Source of the DNA: Nematopogon swammerdamellus
Lineage: Eukaryota > Arthropoda > Insecta > Lepidoptera > Adelidae
Length of the DNA stretch: 64,000 bases
Assembly: GCA_946902875.1 (NCBI GenBank)
Contig: OX336340.1
Span: 15,453,566 to 15,517,565 of the forward strand
Reading direction: 5' to 3'
How positions within the stretch are numbered: the first letter of the stretch is position 1; each line of letters begins with the position of its first letter. The notes beneath the pieces are model-generated. The model did not search any database and was not told the DNA's origin. It saw only the letters and a list, made by a program, of their open reading frames with translations. Both the position numbers and the translations under genes were made by a program. Of the stretch, positions 10,661 through 21,383 are shown in pieces.

Positions 10661-11770
10661 TAAAATTGCTATAACATTTATTAATTTTCGAAATGCATAC
10701 TTTCACAATAATTATTGTCACACAATCATTTTATGTTACATTGCATAAAAATAGAATATATAATGAAGCGATGCAAAATATTAAAACATGTTCCTACATA
10801 GCCTACATAATACTAGAATAAACTTGAGCTGGGCTGTGGACATCTGCCGAACATGGAATCAAATTTATATAGCTTCAGTTTTTTTGCTCCGCATAATCGT
10901 AATCGAAACCGTTGGGCTCTTATCAGAATTGTCCGATTCTCATGACATTTTTAAGCTATGGCAACGAGTCCTCTTTTAATGACTAAAGGCGTTTTTGAAA
11001 TTCTTATATTTATCTTGTGTGAGATTTTTCGACTTTAGTCACGCCATAGTGGCGAATTAAAACTTCGAACGTTCATAGCTCAAGCAATTATAATCTCAAA
11101 CGAACTACTGACATTTCCGTCGATATTCATTTCAACACATAAAATTGTATTTTTGTTATTTGAATATTCATCATCTTCATTGAACAATCATATATTTCAA
11201 TCTCCGAGATTTTTCCACTTTTCTAAACCAAATTACTGGCGAATTCCGAAAAAATAAAATAAAAACTTTGATGACATCTTACAATATAAATAATACTTTT
11301 ACTTAACAGACGCACACGTCCATTACTTGGGCATCATTCTTCTATATTAAGGTATTCCAAACATACTCTTCGCTATTATACTTTCCGAGATAATATAGTA
11401 ATTCTCCCGGAACACGTTTGCGTTACGCTCAAGTTTCAGTGATACTGTCCGTTTCGGTAGACATGTAATTTGATTCCAAGTCAAAAATACTTGAGTATTT
11501 CCTAACATAAACTTAACGATATTTTAATACGCCATCTACCGGTACGATAGAGTAAACTGGTACAGCACATAAGGAAAAACCTACATTTATGTACATATAA
11601 AAACTAATATTAAATACTCACCGTGCAACATTATATGGAATGAGTACCGAGTACCGAATACCTAACCTGTAGTTCTAACAGACATTTGAAATTTGATTAT
11701 GGCATTGCACGATAGATGGCGTTGGTAAAGATGGAATAGGTATGTATTATTTTCCATATTTTTATTACCA
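10661..11770. other. AT-rich intergenic DNA
   Basis: No coding sequence or repeat is recognised over about 1.1 kb. It may be ancestral unique intergenic sequence. Confidence 0.45.
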
Positions 11771-11940
11771 GACATGGTTGGACTTGGAACATCACCTACT
11801 ACACCCATGATGTCAGCCCATTATGCCTTATTTAACAAGGAGCCATGTCAGGGTCTCTTTGTTCGTTTTGGCTACACTGAACTGGACGAAAAACACGAAC
11901 CATATTTTCATAGCCGTTTCGACTAACCTTCATTCAATAC
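11771..11940 (-). mobile_element. SINE 3' half (body A), diverged
   Basis: GACATGGTTGG, TGATGTCAGCCCAT, GGAGCCATGTCAG, CTACACTGAACTGGACG and CATAGCCGTTTCGAC occur in the order expected for the reverse complement of the SINE body. Confidence 0.75.
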
Positions 11941-12200
11941 GATACTAAACCTTACTCTACCAGAAGGCAGATCGTGGCAATATCAAGTGCTAACCAGTTT
12001 ACCAATGAAAATAGTTTATAATAAAAAAATAAACTGAACTTTTATGGCCTCAATAAGGTGAGAAAAAAATTATTTTAAAACTAAGAGATATTTAGGTAAG
12101 TAAGCATTTATACATGTATTATACCCGATTAGAAAAAATTTAATAAATATGTAATTCCTTCGTTTTTCGTAGTCGGTATTATAAAATGTTTTAAATTTTA

Positions 12201-12255
12201 TTTACTTAATTCCTTTTAGTTCGAAAATTCTTTCAAACTAAAAGGAATTAAGTAA
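12201..12255. repeat. Stem-loop, 25-base arms
   Basis: TTTACTTAATTCCTTTTAGT plus five more bases is followed by a six-base loop and its reverse complement with one mismatch. It is AT-rich and no gene is nearby. Confidence 0.8.
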
Positions 12256-12410
12256 ACGTGTAGTATATTTTTGAAATCGCCTATTGAAGACACCCACTCT
12301 GTGCGGTTTGATGAATATTTTTTTTTAGTTTGATAGTATGGCGCCCTACCGCCCTACACGCGAACTACCGATATTAATCCATTAATGTCTCATTCTAATT
12401 TAATTCTCAA

Positions 12411-12471
12411 CTAATTATTTATTGTTTATTGCTTTTAACATAATTAAAATCAATAAACAATAAATAATTAG
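12411..12471. repeat. Stem-loop, 21-base perfect arms
   Basis: The arm 12411-12431 (starting CTAATTATTTATTGTTTATT) pairs exactly with 12451-12471 around a 19-base loop. It lies only 155 bases from the preceding stem-loop. Confidence 0.8.
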
Positions 12472-12865
12472 TTTAGGCTCTGTGAGGGGTATATACATAC
12501 ATACGCTGCAAATATTCGTTCATTTGGATTTTCCATATCTGGGTAAAACACAAAACTAAATACTATAGATCACTGTGTAAAAAAAGGGGTCACATTATTA
12601 GTTCTTCAAGCCACACGAAAGACCCTGCATCCCAAAAATCACAGGGAATCCATAGCTTGGGAAACTGGCGTTCCCTAAAAATAAATAAATACGGTCTACG
12701 TTATTTAAATAGTATTTACCCGAAGGGGGCTGATTCTACACGCGAAAGTGATCGAATTTTGTTCTACATACGTTCTACGCCTTCATAATTTGAGAACTTT
12801 TTTTCGTTTGGAGGAAAATTTTAAATTTTGAAATAAAAAAGTTACTTATCAGTGTAGTTACATTT

Positions 12866-13262
12866 TTTTTTATGTAAACCAACATGGGTGGCTATTTCGA
12901 GAGACAAATGGTACAGTGGACAGAGCCAAAAACCCCTCTCCTCACGAAACCATGCTCAGTGAGGCGCCATGCCAGCAGATTTGCGGACTGTTGCTAGGTT
13001 GTCTAGCCCGTTGTACGACGACGTTTGAAGACATCCAGGTTAAAGGATTCGAGAAACACACTCGCCGGGAGACAGTTCCACACCCTAGCGGTGCGACAAA
13101 GAAACGATTTTAAGAAACGATGGGTTCTCAAAAGCCCAATGTCAACAACAAAAGGGTGCTCAGTTTCTCTGCGGCGAGTGCTGCGAAGATATGTTGGATG
13201 GCAAGGAATAAGGGAAGCAAGTTCCTCCGAGCAGCGTCCGTGATACGAGTAGTACCTGTACA
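12866..13262 (-). pseudogene. Jockey-type retrotransposon 3'-end copy
   Basis: On the minus strand the frame reads YRYYSYHGRCSEELASLIPC, then STRRRETEHPFVV, RTHRFLKSFLCRTARVWN, CLPASVF and FNLDVFKRR. This is the C-terminal tail of a Jockey-clade reverse transcriptase. A T-run with ATGTAAACCAACATGG at 12866 is the 3' UTR and poly(A) end. It is 5'-truncated, as is usual after incomplete reverse transcription, and the tail frame is nearly open. The same family is longer at 15518-17720. Confidence 0.85.
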
Positions 13263-13825
13263 ACAGACTGAGTGACCCCCCTACAATATCACTTTTCAGT
13301 GAAATAAAAAAAATTTATCCTAAAATGAAACATCGGGTGTAATAATATTAAGAATAGTGTTTTTACTTATATTTAAGACATTTCTATTCCTGACTGTATT
13401 TAAGGCTGTAGGTAACGTTTTGATAAATGAATATAAATTTGAATTTGGAGTAGAGATAATTCTACGAAAATTGGAATACCTCTTTGGTACACCACCTGGT
13501 GTTGCTGGCTGTAAACGCACAGGTAAAGCCCGTGGGCTTTACTTACGGGCGAGCGAACACAATTCGGACTCGTATTAATGCAATACATTCCCCTGCCTTT
13601 GGATTTCGCCATAAATGGGTAAGAACATATCTAACGTCCTATTTATTGTAAGTATCTATTTGACCCAAATTCCCGAAATCCTTGTCTCCAGCCAATAAGA
13701 CTTGCAAATGAGCCCGATATAGATGCTCGGTCTGTAGAACAATGCTAGAGTGACCTATCGACCAAATTGCACTTAGGTAAGTATGTAGCGAGTGCGCTCT
13801 GGGGTTTAACCCCAGTATATAAGGC
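13263..13825. other. Unassigned intergenic DNA
   Basis: No motif or known repeat is identified. Open frames on both strands near 13320-13612 overlap one another and lack recognisable features. Confidence 0.4.
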
Positions 13826-13968
13826 CCACTTGCACCAACACGAATTTAACTATAAACCAGTTTAACTCGTTAAACTAGCACCCGTTGTATGTGGGAACCG
13901 CGTTTGAACCGCGTTTAAATCCATAACTCGCTATTTAACTCTAAACTCGTGTTGGTGCAAGTGGGCAT
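13826..13968. mobile_element. Foldback MITE (GGCCCACTTGCACC family), copy 1
   Basis: The terminal inverted repeats read AGGCCCACTTGCACCAACAC and its reverse complement. The interior contains GTTTAACTCGTTAAACTAGC and an imperfectly repeated CCGCGTTT segment, so most of the element can pair with itself. Other copies lie at 21384-21531, 49551-49687 and 49688-49834. TA next to the ends of other copies suggests a Tc1/mariner-type target duplication. Confidence 0.85.
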
Positions 13969-14148
13969 AAAGTCAAGTATTATGTAGCAACATCCGAAAT
14001 AGTTTTTTTTTATAAAGGACTGCCACGGCTCTCTCCCCAATAGTTCGTCGCATAATCCAATAACACCACTCGTGGTGACATCACGCTCCGCGCGTAAAAA
14101 AATTGTAACGTGTTTTGTTTGAAGACGATTAGGTTATTAGTACTAGGG

Positions 14149-14191
14149 AAAACACTAATATATATATTGTTATTATATATATTAGTGTTTT
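14149..14191. repeat. Stem-loop AAACACTAATATATATA
   Basis: A perfect arm of about 17-18 bases pairs with its reverse complement around a 7-base loop. It sits in otherwise unassigned DNA between 13970 and 14490. Confidence 0.75.
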
Positions 14192-14489
14192 AGATTATAA
14201 CCGTTTAAGATTATACGTATAAGTTCGAAAATGTTTTTCATTTGCACGCATAACTTTCTATCTGACTGGCGGTTCTCGAGACATCGCTACGACTCCTATA
14301 ACCACTCTTGGATATGCCAGACGTCAGTGAAAACCCCATGTAGATTGATTGAGTAGTTCTCGACTTTTAAGCGAACATAGAATGGACGAAGGCACTCCGT
14401 TACAGATTTTTCTCTTTATTAAGATTCACTAACTTATGAATAAGTTAATTTCAGTAGAAACTATGAGTCACTTCTATGTCTACATAAGA

Positions 14490-15520
14490 TACTGGGTGGT
14501 AGGGTAAAGCACTAATATAACATACTAACGTACTGTTGCCCGCAGCAGTGACAATTGAATAAATACCATACTAGGTGGTAGGGTAGTGTACTAATATAAT
14601 ATGCTAACCTACTGCTCCCCGCAGCAGTTACCATTGAATAACTACCATACTAGGTGGTAGGGTAAAGCACTAATATAACATCCTAACTTACAGTCCCCCG
14701 CAGCAGTGACCATTGACTAAATACCATATTAAGTTGTAGGCTAAAGTACTAATGTAACTACTATCACTATACTAACCTACTGTTCCCCGCTGCAGTGACC
14801 ATTGAATATAATATACCATACTAGGTGGTAGGGTAAAGCACTAATGTAACTACTATCACTATTCTAACCTCCTGTTCCCCGCAGCAGTGACCATTGAATA
14901 AATGCCATACTAGATGGCAGGGTAAAGTACTCATGTAACTACTATCACTATACTAACCTACTTTCCCGCAGCAGTGACCATTCTATAAATACTATACTAG
15001 GTAGTAGAGTGAAGCACTAATATAAAATACTAACCGTTTCCCGCAGCAGGGATATGACTCCCTTTTTATATTACTAGGTGGCAGGGTTTAACCCGCCCGG
15101 GTTGGTACCACCACACTGAATGAAAGGTCGGTCGAAACGGCTATGTAAATAGTTTGTGTTTTTCGTCCAGTTCAGTGTAGCCGGCACAACCTAAGGGAGG
15201 CACTGACGTGGCACCAAGTTCACCCGGTGTTATGGGCTGACATCACGGATGTTGTAGGTGATGTAGCCAACCGTGTCAGATTACATAAAAAAACAGTGAC
15301 CTTTGACTAAATACCATACTAGATGGTAGGGTAAAGCACTAATTTAACTACTATCACTACCTACTGTTCTCCACAGCTGTGACCATTGAATAAATACTAT
15401 ACTATGTAGTGGGGTAAAGCACTAATATAACATACTAACCGTTTCCCGCAGCAGTAACCATTGACTAAATACCATACTAGGTGGTAGGGTAAAGCACTAA
15501 TTTAACTACTATCACTATTT
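14490..15520 (+). repeat. Satellite-like tandem array, units of about 80-92 bp
   Basis: Units read CATACTAGGTGGTAGGGTAA, GCACTAATATAAC(AT)ACTAAC, CTACTGTTCCCCGCAGCAGT and GACCATTGAATAAATAC. Some units carry an extra CTACTATCACTATA. About nine units are seen. A SINE is inserted at 15050-15293, and the array is cut at about 15517 by the 3' end of a Jockey element. It resumes at 19728-19890. Confidence 0.85.
15050..15293 (+). mobile_element. SINE (body A) inserted in the satellite array
   Basis: It starts at GATATGACTCCC, contains GGGTTTAACCCGCCCGGG, GGTCGGTCGAAACGGC, GCACTGACGTGGCACC and GTCAGATTACAT, and ends in an A-run. Satellite unit sequence (GCAGCAG before, CAGTGACC after) borders it directly. 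The head is truncated. Confidence 0.88.
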
Positions 15521-17720
15521 TTTATGTAAATCAACATGGGTGGCTGTGTCGAGGGACCAATGGTACAGTCGGCAAAGCCAAAAACACCTCTCCTCGCGAA
15601 ACCACGCTCAGTGAGGCGCCATGACAGTAGATTTGCGGACTGTTGCTAGGCTGTCTAGCCCGTTGATACGACGTTTGAAGACACCCAGGTTATAGGATTC
15701 GGGAAACACACTCGCCGGAAGACAATTTCACACCCTAGCGCCACAAAGAAACGATTTTGAGAACCGATGGGTTCTCAAAAGCCCAATGTCAGCAACAAAA
15801 GGGTGATCAGTTTCTCTGCGGCGAGTGCTGCGAAGATAGGTTGGATGGCAAGGAATAAGCGAAGCAAGTTCCTTCGAACAGCGACCATTATAGTACCTGT
15901 AGAACAAACTGATTGTCTGTGACTCAAAAACCATCAGTCAGTTTCGGGTCTCCCACCAGACGGACGGACGGAATCCAACAGATACTTGGGGCTGCCCTCC
16001 CAAATACAGCTACAGTATTCCATCATCGACCTAATCTGCGATTTGTACAACATAAGTAGTTGTTCCGGTGAGAAGAACCTCATATTTCGGTATAGGATAC
16101 CCAGTTTTTTTGATGCGGTTTTGTTCTTGGACTCAATAAAGTGCCTAAAGCCCATGTCTTTGGAAATATTGCAGCCCAGTAGGTCTAGGTGCTCCGCGAC
16201 AGGAACGACACTGCCTTGGAAACTTGCAAGGAAAGAGAAGGGGTAAATTTCTACAACATAACGCTGCGCCTTGCTGGGCTGTGCATCTCTGCTCTTCCAG
16301 TCCTTGACATACATTTCATGCCTTGTGCTGTCATCATCGTAACTGTGAATCATGCCCAGGGACATTAAATCGTTAATAAAAATATAAAAAATAACGTAGG
16401 CTACAAAGGGTGTAGTTATTTTAACGGTGTAGGACAGCACAGAGCCCTGCGGAACACCAGCGTTAATTGGAAAGTCGTCCGACTTCGTATAATGAATGGA
16501 GACGGATCGACCCGTCAGAAAGCTGGAAATTCAGGCGCTGAAATTTGGAGGGATGCCACAAGATGGAAGCGACTCCCCGAAGTTGTCAAGTATTACGATT
16601 CACATGTGCGTAACGTACGTTACGCACTATCGAAATATCTCCTCTGGACCGTAATTTACGGAAACCGTACTGTTTGTCATCCAGGAGTTTATTTACTTCT
16701 AAGTACGTTAGGAGCTGGGAGTTGATAAGGCGCTCCATAACTTTGTATACAAGCAAAGTTATCGTAATGGGCCGAAAGTTGGAGGGGTTTGCTGGGTCAT
16801 CCTTTTTTGGCACCGGTTCGATCGAGGCTCTCTTCCATGAAGAATAGCGAGTGAAAGATAACGAGTGATCCGTCAGACCGTTCCAGTGGTGTAGCAGAGC
16901 AACAGAAGTTCCGTCCGATAAAGTTGGTGAGAGACCAGAATGCGCGGCTGCCGGTCAGACATGGCACTAGTCTCTTGCCATTTCTATGATCGTGTTTGAA
17001 CTTGACCACGTGGAGTGTTCGCTTGCCTTGCCTCAACGATATGTGCGGACAGTCATTGCCCGAAGGCTTGGTTCTTGGCCTATAGCGCCGCATGCATTGG
17101 CGGTTGAATCATGGCTTGTGACTACCGCCCATTGATACAACAGAAGATGGAATAAAGTATTCCATACCCTGCTGTATCAGTTCGGCAATAGACGTTGATG
17201 AATCCGAAGAGGCAAAGCAGACCTCCTTCCAAGGGAAACTTCCTAGAAAGGATCGAAATTCCTCCCATTGTGCTGGCGTATAGTGCCAGACTGTGGGAGT
17301 GCTGGGCTCGCGCGTTTTCGCGTAGTACACAGTCGGCACTGTACAGGACATTAGGCAGTGATCTGAGCTCCCTAAAGAAGCTTTACCGCTAACTCTGTAT
17401 CCTGTAGGTTCGGAAGTCAGCACAAGGTCCAGGAAGGGAGGCTTGTGCGCAGGATTGTCAGGTATGCGTGTAAATCCCGATACCATCTGCGACAATCCGT
17501 GGGCCATGGCCAAGTTGTAAGCTTCCCGGCCGGAGTGATCGGTGACGGTTGACCCGAGCCATTTCTTATGTTTGACATTGAATTCGACCACCATCACAAT
17601 TTCAGGCGTAGGAAGTTCACAAAACAGTTTGTCTGTTACTCTGCTGAGATGCTCAAAGAATGAAACAGTCTCGTTGACACCTAGGTTAGGAGAGCGATAC
17701 AGGTCCAATTAGATTCTCAC
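15518..17720 (-). pseudogene. Jockey-type non-LTR retrotransposon with endonuclease and reverse-transcriptase remnants
   Basis: Read on the minus strand from 17708 to 15518. The apurinic-endonuclease C-terminal half is at 17708-17109, with VVEFNVKHKKWLGS and the GSSDHCLM motif. A linker with GSRAFWSL is near 16930. The RT fingers are at 16813-16586 (FRPITITLLVYKVMERLINS, DDKQYGFRK). The palm region is at about 16350, where the expected YADD reads SYDDDSTRH. The thumb is at 16200-15960 (LDLLGCNISKDMGF, KKLGILYRNMRFFSPEQLL). The C-terminal tail is at 15934-15728. The 3' end at 15518 is a T-run with ATGTAAATCAACATGG. Frameshifts separate the pieces. The 5' ORF1 is absent. Confidence 0.88.
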
Positions 17721-17878
17721 CACGTGGGGAAGATTCACGCGGACCCGAAAGATTTTTATATAACTGGGAATCGGGAGTCTTTAAGGCCGTGACAAACGCC
17801 AACGACCTTGAGCATTCGGGAATTCTACATAATGTACCATGCGACTGCTAATTTCGCTTCGCACGTTCAAGTCACATT

Positions 17879-17955
17879 TAGCGTAGTTTGTCGCTATCAG
17901 CCTAAAGAGTTGATGGTTCGGGGTTCGAATCCCACTTTCGTATGTTTTCTTTTTT
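17879..17955 (+). other. tRNA-like Pol III promoter sequence
   Basis: An A-box-like TAGCGTAGTTTG (17879) is followed 43 bases later by a perfect B box GGTTCGAATCC (17922-17932) and a T-run terminator from about 17948. Between them TCAGC and GTTGA can form a 5-bp anticodon-like stem around CTAAAGA. The T stem is imperfect and I could not pair an acceptor stem, so I do not call a functional tRNA. A tRNA-derived SINE head or tRNA pseudogene is more likely. Confidence 0.45.
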
Positions 17956-18186
17956 TTGCTTTTTTATTATTTTAATTATTAAAATGATTGTGGCTTATGT
18001 AACTGATGCGTGATTCTAATTTTTTATTTTTTATTATTTTACCTAAATAACATTTTATTGTAATTTCTTCCAAATTATTTTAGTTCATGTACTTACCACT
18101 TTTTATAAACCTCTAAATAGACTATCGATGAAAACTAAAATAAAAATAGGTAGGTAGGTAATAGGTAGATAGGCATTTAGGTATGT

Positions 18187-18440
18187 ATGGCAAATATCAT
18201 GCGGGGGCGGCATGGCACGGTGCGGTGGGGTGCGGAGCGGTGCGGTAACTCAGTAGCAGCGTGCGGTGCGGAGGCGGCACGGCGGCGGCGGCGGCGGAGG
18301 CGGCAGCGGCGGCGGCGGAGGCGGCGGCGGCGGCGCGGTGGAGGCGCGGGAGGCGCCGCGCCGCCGCGTCGTCTCCGCTCCGCGCCACCACAGTGCCGCC
18401 GCCGCCGCCGCCCCCGCTCCACAGCGCGCCGCTGTTGCTA
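18187..18440. repeat. CGG-rich low-complexity island
   Basis: The block consists of GGCGGCGGCGGAGGCGGC-type repeats and GC-rich flanks in otherwise AT-rich DNA. All six frames are open only because stop codons need A and T. The encoded low-complexity runs in each frame are not evidence for a gene. It could be a CpG-rich regulatory patch or an expanded trinucleotide inside a repeat. Confidence 0.8.
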
Positions 18441-18640
18441 GGCTACTTTTATTTAGGCACGGTTCTATAGTCCTTGCATCTCAAGCGCAGACAGCGTTAT
18501 ACCACAGTACCTATTAGTTATTCTGTGGTTATACCAACGAAAGCCATGCGTATAACGCCCCGTCAAGTTACGTACCGGAGCGTATACTGATAGATACCAC
18601 AGAAGAGAGATATTACTGATACGGTCGTACTGTATACTGG

Positions 18641-18775
18641 TACGGAAAATGACACGGTGGCAACATCACCTACAATACAACATCCGAGATGTCAGCTCGT
18701 AACAACTGGTGAAGTAGGTGCTATGTCAGTGCTTTTCTTCGGTCGTACCGGCTTCACTGAACTGGACGGAAAAAA
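18641..18775 (-). mobile_element. SINE fragment (body A), minus copy of a head-to-head pair
   Basis: GGAAAATGACACGG, GATGTCAGCTCGTAAC, GTCAGTGCTTTTCTTCGGTC and CACTGAACTGGACGG follow the reverse complement of body A with small indels. Confidence 0.8.
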
Positions 18776-18779
18776 AGAA

Positions 18780-18942
18780 GGGAGTCATATCCCGAAATAG
18801 TTTGTATTTTCCGTCCAGTTTAGTGTAGCCGGCACAACCAAAGGGAAGCACTGACATGGCACCTAAGTTCACCCGGTGTTATGGGCTGACATCACGGATG
18901 TTATAGGTGATATAGCAAACTGTGTCAGTTTACATAAAAAAA
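18780..18942 (+). mobile_element. SINE fragment (body A), plus copy
   Basis: It runs from GGAGTCATATCCCG through GTATTTTCCGTCCAGTTTAG and GCACTGACATGGCACC to GTCAGTTTACATAAAAAAA. A short minus-oriented head segment (CGCCTTTTACGACATGCACG) follows at about 18950-19010. Confidence 0.85.
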
Positions 18943-19010
18943 TCCCTCAGTCGCCTTTTACGACATGCACGGGGAGAGATGCAGTGGGGCTATTATTTTA
19001 AATTACCATC

Positions 19011-19727
19011 CCACACGGTACAAATATACCTAACCTACCTATCTTTTTTCCATTCGATCCAAACACAGAAGACAGAAATGACGACCGACACGCGGGCGCA
19101 GCAGGGCAGGAGCGAGCAAGCGAGCCCGGAACTAAAATTGTATCTAGTATTGAAGTGCCTGCTAAATTGACGAAGGCAAAAATTTTACCCTTCCGACTGA
19201 AGAATTACGTCAATAATTTCATGTAGGCGTTTTTTGTTTTTTATTTTTATCTCCTTTCGTGGATAAAATAATAAAACAAATTGAATAGAGTTTTCTCAGA
19301 GCTTTGTGACCTTTGAATCGGTGGTATTGTAAAATTGTAATAATACACACATACTCAGATTTTCAAAAATTCATGCTTTTTTTATATATTTTTAATTTTA
19401 TGTTTATTACTTACTTTTACTCATTATTAAAAAAACCAGCAATGCACTTTGTTGGTAAGGAACCAAAATATAGGTTGGTATTTTTTTAATTTTCTGAATG
19501 TGTGTCAATTGGTCAGTTTTGGACCTTCTTTGTCGCACTTTTTGCATGTTTTGCGTATTTGGCGTTTGTCACCGCCTTAACACGGCATAATCTCTTGACG
19601 GAGACATCGCATCGACCATAACGGCAGACACCACTTTTCGGCATAAAGCGTTCAAATAGTGTATAGCTCGGAACACTAAGATCAGTGGAATCGGCTGGCT
19701 GGCAGATCTGAGTCTCCGTCAATAACA
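19011..19727. other. AT-rich intergenic DNA
   Basis: No gene, RNA or known repeat is recognised. A 71-codon minus-strand frame at 19513-19728 has no motif that I can identify. Confidence 0.45.
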
Positions 19728-19890
19728 ATATACACTATACTAACCTACTGTTCCCCGCAGCAGTGAACATTGAATAAATATCATACTAGATGTTATGGTA
19801 AAGTACTAATGTAACTACTATCACTATACTAACCTACTGTTCCCCGCAGCACTGACCATTGAATAAATACCATACTAGGTGGTAGGGTAA
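19728..19890 (+). repeat. Two further units of the 14.5 kb satellite
   Basis: CTATACTAACCTACTGTTCC, CCGCAGCAGTGAACATTG and TACTAGATGTTATGGTAAAG are the same units as at 14490-15520. The array therefore resumes about 4.2 kb after it was broken. Confidence 0.85.
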
Positions 19891-19911
19891 ATTATAAATA
19901 TATGTGTCACT

Positions 19912-20250
19912 ATCTTTTGCCCGCGGCTGCGCTCGCGTGAAATTCGTATTTAAAAATCGCCCGCGACTTTATTTCGGTGCGCGGAACAATTCGGTTTGTA
20001 TGAGAGCCACACCTTAGCGTAACTGGAACCCGCCTAACCTGTGTCCCGTATAGTAAAATGTGCTTATACTAAGTTTCATCGTATTCGGATGATCGGTTTA
20101 AGAGTTATAGAGGAACATACAGAAAAAATATCCAAAAATCGTCAATTTGGTTTTAGTATCATACATTGAGTACAAACGCAGTATCTTATAAAACAAAGTA
20201 ACTTACTCCGTGACCATCCCTTACAGATTTAGTATTAGTATATTAGTATG
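19912..20250 (+). mobile_element. CCCGCGG-type interspersed element, full copy
   Basis: It starts CTTTTGCCCGCGGCTGCGCT and passes through CGGTTTGTATGAGAGCCACA, CCTGTGTCCCGTATAG, GATGATCGG and GAGGAACATACAG. It ends at the short repeat ATTAGTATATTAGTATG. The 3' tandem ATTAGTAT end suggests a non-LTR-mobilised element. It has no open frame. Confidence 0.75.
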
Positions 20251-20601
20251 ATGATTATTCTACAGCAGCAGAATTTAACTTGCTTATTGGATGGTGAATT
20301 AAAAAAAAAATTACGCATTTATCTAGGATATTATGTATAAGTTCTAACTGACAAGGTGGAGGAAGGCGTATAAAATGTAATTGAAATATGTTTAGTTACG
20401 TTAAAGGACTACATGTAGTCCATACAAAGAAACAGTCTGTCAGAGAAGAGACTGAGAAACATTCTCAAAAGCTTAATCGTCTGTGCGGCTAATAACGTCT
20501 TCCAATAATTTTTCATCGTATACCTATTTAATTTTTTTTTTCATTTTTATTTCAATTCATATTAGAATTGTCTTTCCTTAAAAGATGTTAAGGTTTACTT
20601 A
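20251..20601. other. AT-rich intergenic DNA
   Basis: Nothing is recognised here. Confidence 0.45.
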
Positions 20602-20765
20602 ACCCGTCCGGGCTGGCAATGAAAATAGGTCGAAACGGCTATGTCAATTCTTGTTTTCCATTCAGTTCATTATCACCGGCACACAAGGGGAAGCACTGAC
20701 ATGGCACCGGTTCACAGAGTTCTAATTGGCTGACATCACGGGTGTTTAGGTTACGTAGCCAAATA
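20602..20765 (+). mobile_element. SINE fragment (body A), diverged
   Basis: ACCCGTCCGGGCTGGC, GGTCGAAACGGCTATGTC, GGGAAGCACTGACATGGCAC and TGGCTGACATCACGG follow the body in order. The A-tail is lost. Confidence 0.75.
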
Positions 20766-21383
20766 AACACATACAAATGATGACAAAATAAAATCTACTT
20801 TTGTTAGTTTTGGTAATATAGTAACAAACAATGTTAACTATATACACGGTGATTCAGGAATGAGGTTACGTTAAATTCATACCCGAAACTGAAAATGTAA
20901 TCGTTCTAAATATAAACTGTAAAGTAAACGAAAGATCGAAATTTAAATTGTTAAAATTTTTTATTTTTATTTAACTACTTTAACCCTTTGAGTCTCAATC
21001 GAAAATTGTACTTTGTTTCCTTCCGAATATAAAATATCGGACCTGAACCTACGTGTCTGGTACGTATGTATTTCCCTTGAAACTAGGTATTCACTAAAGA
21101 TTTCATTCAATTGTTCTATTAAATTGTGACAATTCTATTCAACTGTGTACATTCGCATACTTGTCACTCAGATGAGGGCAAATCGAATGTTGCATTTATG
21201 TGAAAGAAATGCCTAGTATTCTACGTCGTAAAGACTACTTTATTAATTAAATCTATATCTAAAAATAACTAAATTAACTATAAAAATTAATCTACCAATA
21301 AATAAAAATAATGATCCATAAGGTCGATGTAATTGTTTGGAGAAGAACCTATGGTTCTAAGTATAAATCAGTAAAGCCTACTA
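20766..21383. other. AT-rich intergenic DNA
   Basis: No feature is seen beyond AT-rich unique sequence. Confidence 0.4.

Noticed and set aside
17879..17955. Functional tRNA gene
   Set aside because: The B box is perfect, but the acceptor stem does not pair and the T stem has mismatches.
18187..18517. Overlapping open frames of Arg-, Ala- and Gly-rich protein on both strands
   Set aside because: They exist because the CGG repeat contains no stop codons in any frame. There is no domain, start context or splice support.
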